From: Adiantum capillus-veneris
Lineage: Eukaryota; Streptophyta; Polypodiopsida; Polypodiales; Pteridaceae
Reading direction: 5' to 3'
Assembly (NCBI GenBank): GCA_014529385.2
Contig: CM043950.1
Coordinates: 81,066,343-81,130,342 of the forward strand
Length of the DNA: 64,000 bases
Part shown: piece by piece, positions 12,471-24,079 of the stretch
How positions within the stretch are numbered: position 1 is the stretch's first letter
Layout of the letters: every line of letters starts with the position of its first letter
Made by a program: the position numbers and the translations under genes
Notes under the pieces: generated by a model
Told to the model about the DNA's origin: nothing
Seen by the model: only the letters and a program-made list of their open reading frames with translations
Databases searched by the model: none

Positions 12471-12889
12471 CAGGACCGCGCAGATCTAACAGAGTCAGAA
12501 ATCCAGTTCAAAAAATGACTTATGATGGGTATCTAGCGCATCACCAAGCCTACATGGCTAAGGTGATACACGATGTGGAGCCCACATGTTTTGAGGATGC
12601 AGTTGGAAATGTGCATTGGGATGATACAATGAATGAAGAGATGGCTGCATGGAAGCAAACGACACATGGGAGTTGGTGCCATTCCAAGTGGCAAGAAAGC
12701 TATTGGCTATAAATGGGTGTATAAAACCAAGCATAAGGCTGATGTAACATTGAGCGTCACAAGCAAGGCAGGTTTGCAAAGGGTTATGCACAAACGTATG
12801 GCATAGACTATGAGAGACCTTTGCTCCATGGCAAAGATGACGACTGTGAGAGCTTTCATAGTAGTGGCTGCATCTAGAAGGATGATTAT
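12471..12889 (+). pseudogene. Copia reverse transcriptase, N-terminal part (cut by the nested element)
   Basis: Text such as 'EPTCFEDAV', 'WDDTMNEEMAA', 'AIGYKWVYKTKHKAD' and 'FAPMAKMTTVRAFIVVAAS' is the beginning of copia RT, spread over several frames. The reading stops in mid-gene at 'AASRRMI' where the nested element enters. It resumes at 43523 with '[15 protein letters not shown]'. Joined, the spacing equals the canonical copia RT, so nothing was lost at the insertion point. Confidence 0.9.
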
Positions 12890-12890
12890 A

Positions 12891-12905
12891 AGACCATATT
12901 AGGTA
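12891..12905 (+). repeat. Left terminal inverted repeat of the nested element
   Basis: AGACCATATTAGGTA is identical to the reverse complement of 43508-43522. The preceding A (12890) may also belong to the element, which leaves a one-base ambiguity between TIR and target duplication. A short palindrome TGGGA-AAA-TCCCA and more TGGGAA words lie just inside, and TGGGAA-type words recur inside the right end. Confidence 0.9.
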
Positions 12906-13430
12906 AAGTGGGAAAATCCCAATTCCCAGGTTGGACAACTTTCAATATATCATGTATAAAATATAGAGATTTTGTCAAAAATTTGAGTTTTCTTAAGGTC
13001 TCATTCCACTTTATGCACATACAATACACAATGAAAACAACTAAAATATCATGGTTTCAATCAATTGGATTATTAGGAGAGGAGTATATTGCATCCATTA
13101 TCGTTGTCTATGTTCTAATGTCCTACCTACAACTTATCTCAACATGGAGAGCTTGGTTTCTAGGTCCACCACTTGTCCAAGTTAATGTAAAAGTGACTCA
13201 AGGTTCACAACTTGTGAAAGCAAGGATCCATTGAGGAATACAATCCACTTGGCTATTTTTCCTTAATTTATTGCATGTGACATTTAAGCAAGGTCCACTT
13301 CTAATCTATAACTTCTTAATTTGAGGCATGGGGCATACATAAAATATGTAGCATATGCTCTATTGCCTCATAGGAAGGTTGGTTTCAAGGTGCACTTATC
13401 CATGCTAGCCTATCTTGGAGAAATGATGGA
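12906..13430. other. Left subterminal region of the nested element
   Basis: Non-coding. It holds TGGGA/TCCCA words close to the TIR and one copy of the array motif in the minority orientation near 13166. Clustered short words next to a TIR are typical transposase-binding sites, but that role is inferred. Confidence 0.5.
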
Positions 13431-14790
13431 GCTTGCTTCTCTCCTTGTTTCAATGGAGACTAGCTTGGACAAGTGGTGGACCTTTGCTTCTCTCTATGTT
13501 TCAATAGAGTTAGCTTGGACAAGTGGTGATCTTGGAACAAAACCCCCATGTAAAACATATCATGGGTATTCCAAGTGATTAGAAAGATTACCATTTAAGA
13601 TATAACCTTATAGGTTGGACAACTAGATCTTGGCTTGGAGAAATGGTGGACCTTTGATTCTCTCCATGTTTCAATGGAGTCTATCTTGGAGAAATGGTGG
13701 AGCTTGCTTCTGTCCATGTTTCAATGGAGCCTAGCTTGAACAGTTGGTGGACCTTTGCTTCTCTCTATGTTTCAATAGAGTTAGCTTAGACACGTGGTGG
13801 ATCTTCAAAATAAACCAACTACTATCAATGTTGCCTAGCTTGGACAAGTGGTGGAGTGTTTCTCTACTCCATGTTTCAATGGATCTTAGCTTGGACAAGT
13901 GTTGGACCTTAAAACAAAAACCCCATGTACAACATAGAATGGATTTTCTAGATTTCAATGGAGTCTAGCTTTAACAAATGGTGGAGCTTGTCTTCATCCA
14001 TGTTTCAATGAAACTAGCTTGGACAAGTGGTGGACCTTGTAACAAACCCTCCCATGTACAACATATCATTGGTTTTCTAAGTGATGGGAAGGAATACCAT
14101 TCAAGATATAAACTTATAGCTTGGATAAGTAGTTGACTTTAAAACCAAATTCATCATAATACAATGAAATACAGGTCAGCCAATTCCTAAATCTTGAGAC
14201 CAAACCTCCCATGCTATTAGAGATAATATATTGGATAAGTGGTGGACCTTCTATTATTTTCCCATGCCTAGTTTAGACAACCGGTACACTTCGCAGCTAT
14301 AAAGGTTGGACGAGTTGTGGAGCCTTGTTTCTATCCATGTTTTAATGGATCCTAGCTTGGACAAGTGGTGGACCTTGGAAAAAAGCTTCCATGTACAACA
14401 TATATGAGGTTTTCCATGTTTTAATGGAACCTATCTTGGACAAATGGTGAAGCTTTCTTCTCTCCATGTTGATTTTGGAACTACCTTAGACAAGTGGTGG
14501 AGCTTTTCTTTTCTACTCTTCATAATACAATGAAGTATATGTTGGTTACATGGTGAATCTTAAGGCCAAACCTCCCATTTTACTAGAGATGATAGGTTGG
14601 ACAAGTGGATCAACCTTCTATCATTTCTCCATGACTATATTGGACAATTAGTAGACATAACATCTCTCTATGTTGTCTAGAGATGAGCTTGGACAAGTGA
14701 TGGACCCTGCTTCTCTCTCCCTTGGTTTACTAGTTTGAAGACTCAGTATATATACTTTCTTAGATCTAGCTTGAACAAGTGGTGGACCTT
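13430..14790 (-). repeat. Left-arm motif array, first block
   Basis: Repeated 'AGCTTGGACAAGTGGTGG' motifs, each in a 54-57 bp unit with 'CCATGTTTCAATGG'-type text (a small TCCAT...ATGGA palindrome). Read on the minus strand they are CCACCACTTGTCCAAGCT, so they point toward the left end. Copies vary by a few bases. Open frames inside are translations of the repeat, not genes. Confidence 0.9.
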
Positions 14791-14877
14791 GCATCCACAA
14801 TCTTAATTCAGTATAAAAAAGTATATGAAAAAATAACATAGGAATCTTGGTTTGAAGGTCAAGCAATTAGGTTCCAA

Positions 14878-15000
14878 ATGCACATAATAATATATTTTCC
14901 ACCCATATTAAAAGAAAGTTAAATATGCACATAATAATATATTTTCCAAATGCACATAATAATATATTTCCACCCATATTAAAAGAAAGTTAAATATGTT
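14878..15000. repeat. Short tandem block of about 60-bp units
   Basis: Repeated 'AAATGCACATAATAATATAT' followed by 'CCACCCATATTAAAAG' text in two to three partial copies. AT-rich, with no coding signal. Confidence 0.75.
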
Positions 15001-15628
15001 ATTACCAAATTGACAAAGGTAACGTCCAAGAATTATATCTTTCCATCTTGTCAGATCTAAATCTTCATCAAGGCGACATGCATGTATACATCAACTTTCA
15101 AGCCATTCAAGAATACATGCACTTAGATTCCATAGTTTTGTTTTCAAAGTCTTTTAGGTTCTAAAACTCTTTCACATAAAGTATGTAATGACAAAATTCT
15201 TGAAGCAAACATTTGTGCCCAAGAAAAAGATCCCTCTCACATATTTAAAGTCCATGAATTCTCTGATCCACACTTACAAGTTTTATTTTGACATCAAACA
15301 TCAATTCTTTCATAGTTCCAAATAAATGCAACCTCGATATGAATTGACAAAAAATGAATTTCTTTTACTATATGACCCAACATAGGCCCCAATCAAATAA
15401 AAAATGAGTCCCCAAAAATTTGGGTGCACTCTAGCAATACATCAGAGTCCCCTTACAATAGGATGCACTCCAATAGTACATTGAAGTCCCCTTAGAGTAG
15501 GGTGCACTCCATTCAAGTGTTCATAAAATTGACACACCTTTTATAAAAAAAAAAAAGACTATATCAAATTATACAAATGTTGAAAGATACACATTAGAAT
15601 AAAAAAAGCATCTTATAGCCATATTTAT
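15001..15628. other. Unique AT-rich spacer with a 45-bp minor repeat
   Basis: Mostly unique. Around 15415-15510 three copies of a roughly 45-bp unit containing 'GGTGCACTC' and 'AGTCCCCTTA' occur. The stretch lies just downstream of the stop of the neighbouring minus-strand FCP1-like gene, so it may include its 3' untranslated region. Confidence 0.5.
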
Positions 15629-16396
15629 TCAATGCTTTCGTGTTGACAAGTACACACCAAGGACATAATTTGTCTCAGAATCACTATACTGATTTACAAT
15701 TGTGTTATATGTATAGACTCTCTTATCTCTTGCATACAACCATCCTACCAACCATGGAATTATGGTTCTCTGCAAGAAGTTTTGAAGTTGCTCGGAAGTT
15801 TGCCTCCACATCTTTGGAAATATAAGATATGTCCCTGGCATGTTCCACATCACCCTATATGGAGTGTCATCAAAAATTAAGGTATTGTTTGCATCCAAAT
15901 CCTCAAATATCACTCAGATTTTTGTGATAAACCCTTGTAAATCCTAACATGATATTTGGATTTTGGCAATTTTTGTTACTCATAAACACCTTGAACTTGG
16001 TATACTGCTCAGGAAAACACTTTTGTGTGATGCGTTGCACCCTTGTTAAGTTATAGCAACTCCATATCCATAGCTCAAAGTATTCAGCACAAAAATCCAA
16101 AAAACTTTGTGCGTCTGGTCGCACCACATGATAAACTTCATCTTTGTCCTCCACAAGTCGCATGTGTTGAGCCCAAGATGGCATAGAATCTCCATGTTTC
16201 ATTTCAACTGTCTTGAGAAGTAACCCCTCTAGATCCAAGATAAGTACTCTTTTGATGTCCTTGAAAAAAGCAAGTAGGTAGTTGATAAGGATGTGATTCA
16301 TTCCTTGGACAAGGTCTGGAGGAGGTTGGATGGGTAATTCAATAGTTTTCTTCAATTTATGCCAGCATATAGCCAATCCATTTTTCTGTAATGGTT
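15629..16396 (-). CDS. FCP1/NIF-like HAD-family protein B (partial, one frame break)
   Basis: The exon opens after a good 3' splice site (TTCTTAATTTCAG) at 16397; upstream exons are not identified. The protein reads into 'VLILDLEGLLL' (DLEG codons 16224-16235), 'VRPDAQSFLDFCAEYFELWIWS' in two adjoining parts, and later 'NNTLIFDDTPYR'. These are HAD motif I, the segment before the motif-II position, and motif III of the FCP1/SCP/TIM50 family, which removes phosphate from RNA polymerase II tails or acts as a pseudo-enzyme. The second acidic residue of DxD, the general acid, is Glu here. One extra base near 15903-15913 shifts the frame between 'KNLSD' and 'FEDLDANNT'. The gene ends at TAA/TGA about 15629. 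It is a paralogue of the gene at 21541-22735; both lie on the minus strand. Confidence 0.7.
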
Positions 16397-16444
16397 CTGA
16401 AATTAAGAAGAACAAGACACTTAATGCAAACACAACAATAGACA

Positions 16445-16690
16445 TGTTTTACATTGTCTACCCTAAGTTTTATTAGATACCAAAATCCATCTATGATCTA
16501 CTCATTAATAGAAAGAAAGTCAAATTAAAAACCTGACTCTTTTTTATGCTACACTCTCTCTCTTAGTCTCAATACCATGGAGTTCAACTAGACTTAAGTC
16601 AACTAATAACTACTACTTGTTGTTAAAGGTATGCTTGAAGTGTATAAGGCTTAACCAATGCTCTAGTGTAGAATGGGTATTTAGGTCTCA
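16445..16690. other. Spacer upstream of FCP1-like exon
   Basis: Non-coding sequence upstream of the acceptor used by the FCP1-like exon; it may be intron. No promoter element was recognised. Confidence 0.3.
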
Positions 16691-19600
16691 AGGTCTACCA
16701 CTTATCCAAGCAAAGATCCATTTAGATATGGAAACCCATTTTTCTTAATATAATGATATAGAGTGGACAAGTGGTGAATCCTGAGACCAACCACTCATGC
16801 TACTAGGGATAATAGGTTGGACAAGTGGTGGACCTTGAATGTAAACCCCCATGTACAAAGTATCAGGGGTTTTGGGTATTTCAATGGACTCTAGCATCTT
16901 GGAAACATGGTGGAGCTTACTTCTCTCCATGTTTCAATGGAGTCTATCTTGGATAAATGTGGAGCATCATTCTCTCCATGTTTCAATGGAGCCTACCTTG
17001 GACAAGTGGTGCATGTTTGTTTCTCTCTATGTTTGAACAGATCTAGCTTGGACAAGTGGTGGACCTTGGAACAAAATCCCCATGTAAAACATATCATGGA
17101 CATTACAAGTGGTGAGAAAAAATACCATTCATATATAACCTTATAGGTTGGAAAAGTGGTGGACCTTAACACCCAATTATTATTAATATAATGACATAGA
17201 GTGGACAAGTGGTGAATCTTGCGACCAAACCTACTAGGAAAAGTACGTTGGACAAGTGGTGGACCTTGAATGCAAACCCCCATGTACAAAATATTACTCA
17301 TGCTACTAGGAATAATTTGGTATTAAGGTCCATGTTTCAATGGAGCCTAGCTTGGAAAAGTGGTGGACCTTTGTTTCTCTCTATGTTTCAATAGAATTTT
17401 CTTGGACAAGTGGTGAACCTTGGAACAAAACCCCCATGTAAAGCATGTCATGGGCATTACAAGTGGTGAGAAAAAATACCATTCAAGGTATAACCTTATA
17501 GGCTGGACAAGTGGTGGACCTTAGCACCCAATTCCTCTTATTATAATGACATATAGTGGAAAAGTGGTGAATTGTGAGACCAAACCTACTAGGGATAATA
17601 GGTGTTGAGAAATGGTTGACCTTGAATGTAAATCACCCATGTACAAAATATCATGGGTTTTGCGTATTTCAATGGAGCCTAGCATCTTGGAGACATGGTG
17701 GAACTTACTTCTCTCCATGTTTTAATGGAGCCTATCTAGGAGAAATGGTGGAGGTTCCTTCTCTCCATGTTTCAATGGAGCCTAGCTTGGACAAGTCGTG
17801 GACCTTGTTTCTCTCTATGTTTGAATATGGTTAGCTTGGACAAGTGGTGGATCTTGGAATGAAACTCCCATGTAAAACATATCATGGGCATTTCAAGTGG
17901 CGAGAAAGGATACCATTTAAGATATAACCTTATAGGTTGGACAAGTGGTGGACTTTAACACAATATAATGACATAGAGTGTACAAGTGGTGAATCTTGAA
18001 ACCAAACCACTCATGCTACTAGGGATAATAGGTTAAACAAGTGGTGGGCCTTGAAATAAAACCCCCTAGAGTGTTTCAATGGATCCTAGCTTGGAAACAT
18101 GGTAAAGCTTGCTTCTCTCCATGTTTCAATGCAGCCTATCTTGGATAAATGGTGCAGCATCATTCTCTCCATGTTTCAATGGAGCCTAGCTTGGACAAGT
18201 GGTGGACCTTTGTTTCTCTCTATGTTTGAATAGAGTTATCTTGGAAAAGTGGTGGACCTTGGAACAAAAACCCCATGTAAAACATATCATGGGCATTACA
18301 AGTGGTGAGAAAAAATACCATTCAATATATAACCTTATAGGTTGGACAAGTGGTGGACCTTAACACCCAATTATTCTTAATATAATGACATAGAGTGGAT
18401 AAGTGGTGAAATTGGGACCAAACCTACTAGGGAAATAGGTTGGACAAGTGGTGGACCTTGAATGTAAACGCCCATGTACAAAATATCACTCATGCTACTA
18501 GAAATAATTTGGTATTAAGGTCCATGTTTCAATGCAGCCTAGCTTGGAAAAGTGGTGGACCTTTGTTTCTCTCTATGTTTCAATAGATTTATCTTGGATA
18601 AGTGGTGTACCTTGGAACAAAACCCCCATGTAAATCATGTCATGGGCATTACAAGTGGTGAGAAAAAATACCATTCAAGCTATAACATTATAGGTTGGAC
18701 AAGTGGTGGACCTTAACACCTAATTCCTCTTAATATAATGACATAGAGTGGACAAGTGGTGAATCATGAGACCAAACCTACTAGGGATAATAGGTTGGAC
18801 AAGTGGTGAACCTTGAATGTAAACCCCCATGTACAAAAAAATGGGTATTGGGTATTTCAATGGAGCCTAGCAACTTGGAGACATGGTGGAGCTTATTTCT
18901 CTCCATGTTTCAATGGAGCCTATCTAGGAGAAACAGTGGAGGTTCCTTCTCTCCATGTTTCAATGAGCCTAGCTTGGACAAGTGGTGGACCTTTCTTTCT
19001 CTATATGTTTTAATAGAGTTAGCTTGGACAAGTGGTGGACCTTGGAATGAAACCCCCATGTAAAACATATCATGGGCATTTCAAGTGGTGAGAAAGGATA
19101 CTATTTAAAATATAACCTTATAGGCTGGACAAGTGGTGGACTTTAACACATATTTCTTCTTAATATAATGACATAGAGTGTACAAGTGGTGAATCTTGAG
19201 ACCAAACCACTCTTGCTACTAGGGATAATAGGTTGGACAAGTGGTGGACCTTGAATGTAAACCCCTCATGTACAAAATTATGGGTTTAGGGTATTTCAAT
19301 GGAGCCTAGCTTGGAGACATGGTGGAGATTGCTTCTCTCAATGTTTCAATGGAACCTATCTTGGAGAAATGGTGGATCATCCTTCTCTCCATGTTTCAAT
19401 GGAGCCTATCTTGGACAAGTGTGTGGATGGAGTTAGCTTGGACAAGTGGTGGGTCTTGGAACAAAACCCTTTGTAAAACATAGCATGGACATTACAAGTG
19501 ATGAGGAAAAATATCATTCAAGATATAACCTTATAGGTTGGAAAAGTGGTGATGGACCTTGATAAGTGGTGAAGGATACCATTTAAGATATACCCTTATA

Positions 19601-20600
19601 GGTTGGACAAGTGGTGGACCTTAACACCCAGTTATTCTTAATATAATGACATAGAGTGGATAAGTGGTGAATCTTAAGACCAAATCACTCATGCTACTAG
19701 GTATAATACGTTAGAGAAGTGGTAGACCTTGAATGCAAACACCCCATGTACAAAATATCATGGTTTTAGGGTGTTTCAATGGAGCCTAGAATCTCGGAGA
19801 CATGGTAGATCTTGATTCTTTTCCATGTTTGAATGGCACCTATCTTGGAAAAATGATGGAGGTTACTTCTCTCCATACTTCAACGGAGCCTAGCTTTGAC
19901 AAGTGGTGAACCTTGCTTCTCTCTATGTTTGAATAGAGTTAGCTTGGACAAGTGGTGGACCTTTGCTTCTCTCTATGTTTGAATAGAGTTAGCTTGGACA
20001 AGTGGTGGACCTTGGAATGAAACCCCGTGTAAAACATATCATGGGCATTTCAAGTGGTGAGAAAGGATACCATTTAAGATATAACCTTATAGGTTGGACA
20101 AGTGGTGGACCTTAATACATAGTTCTTCTTAATATAATGACATAGAGTGTACAAGTGGTGTATCTTGAGACCAAACCACTCGTGCTACTAGGGATCCTAG
20201 CTTGGACAAGTGGTGGACCTTGGAAAAAAAGTCCCCCTGTACAACATAGATGAGTTTTTTCATGTTTTAATGGAAGAGAGATTCGACAAATGGTGGAGCT
20301 TGCTTATCTCCATGTGGATTTTAGAACTAGCTTGGACAAGTGGTGGAGCTTTGCTTTTTTACTCTTCATAATACAATGATGTATAGGTTGGTTACATGGT
20401 GAATCTTAAGGCCAAACCTCCCATCTTACTAGAGATGATAGGTTGGACAAGTGGTCAACCTTCTATCATTTCTCCATGCCTATAATTAGACAATTAGTAG
20501 AACTAGCATCTTTCTATGTTGTCTAGAGCTGAGCTTGGACAAGTAGTGGACCTTGCTACTCTCTTCCCTTGGATTATTAGTTTGAAGACTCATTATATAT
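16690..20600 (-). repeat. Left-arm motif array, main block
   Basis: About 3.9 kb built of CCACCACTTGTCCAAGCT-type motifs on the minus strand. They are ordered into higher units several hundred bp long that include 'CTTATAGGTTGGACAAGTGG', 'AATATAATGACATAGAGTGG' and 'ATGTTTCAATGGAGCC'. The same words, reversed, make up the right-arm array at 29.2-35.4 kb. A few copies near the left border (about 16690) are in the opposite orientation. The array separates the two FCP1-like genes and would be intronic if they are one gene. Confidence 0.9.
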
Positions 20601-21540
20601 ACTTGCTTAGATCTATAATTACTCATTAGTTAGGTTACAAGTGGGTATGTAATTTGTTAGCCTCAAGGGACTTTGAATATTGAATAGTAAGACCAAGTGC
20701 TGGTTTGAAGATCTTTTGCTTATCTAAACTAGACTCTAACTCAATAATAAGTTTCATAAGTTCCACGAATTGTCCTATCTAGGCTCCAAAAGAGTCTTAA
20801 TTGGTTTGTGCTAGATATAACTACTCCTTGATGGGGTAGAATCCTAGAAAAATGAGGCACTATAAGTTTTACCTTAGCTCAAATGGATTTTTCACTTAAA
20901 CTCGACTGCAATTTGGCTATCTAGTCTTTGTCTCGATGGAGTTTAACACTAGATACATAGTAGTGATATTTAAGCTTCATGTCTCTTCACTTGATCGAGA
21001 TATGAGACCATACTTTCAAGGTCACCACTTGTCTTACCTAAAGACCAATGTGAGACATGGGAGCAAGAAAGCCATCCGATATTGTTTTAAGGACTATTAC
21101 ATAGGCAATCAATAACTTAAGTAAAGAAAAAAAACTTGGATCTTTCACAATTAATAACTTAAGTAAAGCCAAAAAGACTTGGATCTTTGACAGTTTTTTT
21201 CAAACTAAAAAAGCACAATCTCATGCTAACAAAACTATAAATCACAATTGAAAGGTTTGAACAAGAAAAAGATCAACAATCTTAATAAGAAGGATACTTT
21301 TCATTTCATTTGATGATTACAAACTAAAATAAAGTCTCTCAAGAAATTGATAAACAAAAAATGTAGGTGACTGCTTCATTATTTTGAGCAAAAATATCAA
21401 AATCTCTATTGATTGAGCTCCATCTAGTAGTATCCTTTGTAAGATCCTGCAAGAAGGAATAAAAAGAAAGATTTGTTAGATACCATGCACATGAGTGTTC
21501 AAGCATGTGTATCAAGAATATATGACATGTCACTAGTACC
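20600..21540. other. Unique segment between the arms
   Basis: Almost free of the array motif; polarity of the arrays changes between here and 22.9 kb. On the minus strand near 21350-21450 a pyrimidine-AG acceptor precedes a 30-codon open stretch that could be a terminal exon of the FCP1-like gene, but its frame does not join without including a stop. No gene is claimed. Confidence 0.4.
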
Positions 21541-22735
21541 TTAGGGTTGCTTTCTATCCAGCCTTAGAAGATTGTTCTCAGCTTTCACCTTATTTATATA
21601 AGCCTTTGCTGTGGTTGCCTTCAAAACTCCTTTTGTGTTACAACCCAATTGCCTAGCTAAAGTGGTCAATTGTGACGCCTTCATGCTTTCAATGGGTGTA
21701 CGCTCCTTTGCCAAGATCTCTTGTATTTGGGCTCTTCTCATTTCATTGCGGTGGCTTGTGTCACTTGCATCTTCAATGATAGTTTCATCTCTGTCACCTT
21801 TTGCAGGTGGTATTCTTCTTGTAAAGAACACCTTAGCTGACCAAACATCATTTTTCTGCTTCCAATACTCCATGATTTGTTTGTATTCACTATCATTTGT
21901 CACTATAGGTTGTCCATAACGATTAGAAGCAATTAAATCACGCACATCCCTTCTCTCATCAAGCTGAATCAAGTATGGCAGTAGCTCCTCCAAGAGACAT
22001 ATTGTCAACCCTTCTCAGCATCAAATTGTGGTGGAAAAATGCAATTGTTTGCTGGTGAAATACATCCCTTGTAAGGAAGTCATCAATAAGCACTGTTCTT
22101 TGTGGATCACATTCAAACCCCATGGCAATTTTGGCTAGAGGCTTGAACATTGCCTCAACGTTTGGATTGTCGGGTCTAAACAATTTTTGAGTTTGAGCGG
22201 TGTAGCAAACATCTTGCGACCAAATTGCAAAGAAAGGCAATGTATCCTCAGCTAAGTTGTTTAGTGCTGCAAGGATTTGATACACATTATTCCTAGTAGC
22301 TGTCGACCAAATTGCAACATTAAACCTTTGTAAAATAGTCTTCAAGAATTGGATGCAACCTGGCCTGAGTATAATATATCTTTTTGAATCCATTTGCACT
22401 GAGTTGTGGGTGAGGATGGTTGAGGGGAACGTTTCAACAATAGACCATTTAAATCCAATATAATTGTAAGCATGGATTTCTCAACATCTACGCTACATGA
22501 CGTAGTACCAATTGGCAATAGCTCGTGAGTGGACTTTTCAGTCTCTTTTGATGTATGTTGCATTTTTGAAGCATCGATTTCTTGGTTCTCATTATTGGAA
22601 GCTTGCTCAAGTTGCACAACACTAGACTCTAGTATAGAAATATCATCCATCTTGGGCACTTTAGAAACCATAGAATCTATGGATTCTATAGTTGTTGACT
22701 GAACCATAGGAGCATATCCATCCCAGTTTGTGAAT
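21541..22735 (-). CDS. FCP1/NIF-like HAD-family protein A with SAP-like tail (two frame breaks)
   Basis: The exon begins at an acceptor (TTTTCTTAG) at 22736. After about 90 low-complexity Ser/Glu-rich residues comes 'LTIILDLNGLLLKR' (DLNG codons 22444-22455), then 'KRYIILRPGCIQFLKTIL', 'FNVAIWSTATRNN', 'AIWSQDVC', 'RTVLIDDFLTRD' and 'LLPYLIQLDERRDVRDLI'. These are the ordered blocks of the FCP1-homology domain. The first catalytic Asp is present, but the second (general acid) is Asn, as in pseudo-phosphatases. The C-terminal 'KASQLTTLARQLGCNTKGVL' resembles a SAP/HeH DNA-binding helix pair (inference). Single-base shifts occur near 22430 (a CCCC run) and near 21990-22000. The stop is at 21541. 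It lies at the point where array polarity flips. Confidence 0.75.
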
Positions 22736-22859
22736 CTAAGAAAACACACACACAAATGGTATCTCAAAACCACTAGAATTTTATTCACCATATTTATATG
22801 TAGAACTCCTAGTAAGAAATTTATTTAAGGTAAAGTCGTTGTTAGAATCCTTGCAACCA

Positions 22860-23240
22860 TTTTCAGCATTCGTACACCAAACACCACTTGTCTAAAATAC
22901 AATCTACTAACTCAACATTTTCCATCCTACACTTTATTAAAGATGAGTACTTAAAGTGAAAACTAAAAGCCACCCTTGTTGAGGAAACATGGATACAAGG
23001 TCCACCAAATGTCCAACCTAGACTACAAGAAAATAATTAGAGATTTGGCTTAGATTTGGATTCAAAGGCCACCACTTATTCAAGTAAGATAACTCCACTT
23101 GTTTAAGACAGTAATGTTTGAAGCCCCACCACTTGTCCAACCTAGACATTGATTAAATTTTGGTAAGATTTATCACAAATCTAGAGTAGAATCAAGATTC
23201 TATGGCCAAGGTAGTCAAATATGTTAGACAACACACAAAG
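22860..23240 (+). repeat. Small motif cluster between FCP1-like and SET exons
   Basis: A handful of CCACCACTTGTCC-type copies near 22881, 22994, 23071 and 23129, now mostly in plus orientation. This is the first block with right-arm polarity. Confidence 0.7.
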
Positions 23241-23378
23241 CATAAGAGCACTCTAGATTCTCGTTGAGCATAAACTAAACAATAATCAAATGTTATATTC
23301 ACTTGAGATTTTCATCCATGAAAAATGAAAATGATGCATGTACTTGAGATTTCCATCCATGTACAATACTTTACAATG

Positions 23379-23936
23379 TCAAGTAAAGTTATAGTCAGCA
23401 AACAACTCTTCTCCTGCTTCAACTTGACAAATAGTCTCAATGCATACATGGCCATATTCTTCTGACTTGATGTGTGAAGAGGTGCATTTATGCCAAGGTG
23501 GCAAATTTGGATCAAATGTATAGCGTACGTTGGGACAGACATTTGTACTGTGAGAACTATTTATATAGCCCGACACGTTTCCTTCTTCTACACAACCAAT
23601 AATGTATGATTGATCTTCCTCTTCTTCTATGTTTGGATCCTCTAGAAGAGAATATTTATAAGCTCTTGGAAATATTTTGCATATCTTTTTCCAGTCTTGA
23701 AATCTATACTTATGCCCTCCATAGTTTAGAATAGTCAAACCACTTTCCAGGGTAGTATGCACAAATAGCCCATAACCAGCTCCTTCAATACATGAAAGTC
23801 GCACTTCAAAATCCACACCGTTAATATGGAAAATTACATCTTTGGGAATAGGAAAAGTTGGTGTCCCAAAAGGATCTTCATGCCAATCATAGTGTGAAAT
23901 ACATCTAGATTTTTATATCACTTAACTCCTTTGTGT
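23379..23936 (-). CDS. SET-domain exon (last exon of the ParB-like/methyltransferase-like/SET gene)
   Basis: A SET lysine-methyltransferase fold is read on the minus strand. It has 'GAGYGLF' (the GxGLF start), a Glu/Asp-rich insert, 'GYINSSHSTNVCPNVRY' (the NHxxxPN-type cofactor block with spacing for an active site) and 'AGEELFADYNF' (the GEELxxDY end). SET enzymes methylate histone or other lysines with SAM. The exon follows TTTTTGCAG at 23937 and joins the previous exon in phase: ...GAG ACA C | AC ACA AAG... One extra A in an A5 run near 23909 breaks the frame after 'TKELSDIK'; downstream text continues 'SRCISHYDWHEDPFGTP'. The stop TGA at 23379 comes directly after 'DYNFT', so there is no post-SET cysteine cluster. 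Confidence 0.85.
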
Positions 23937-24079
23937 CTGCAAAAAGAAGAAAATATTATGCATAAAATAATGACAATATCAAAGAAAGATATCATTATTT
24001 TATAGTCCAATAGGTCCATTGTATGGAAGACTTAGAGTGCCTCTTACATGGTGCCTCCAAGGTTTCCAAAAAATAAAAT

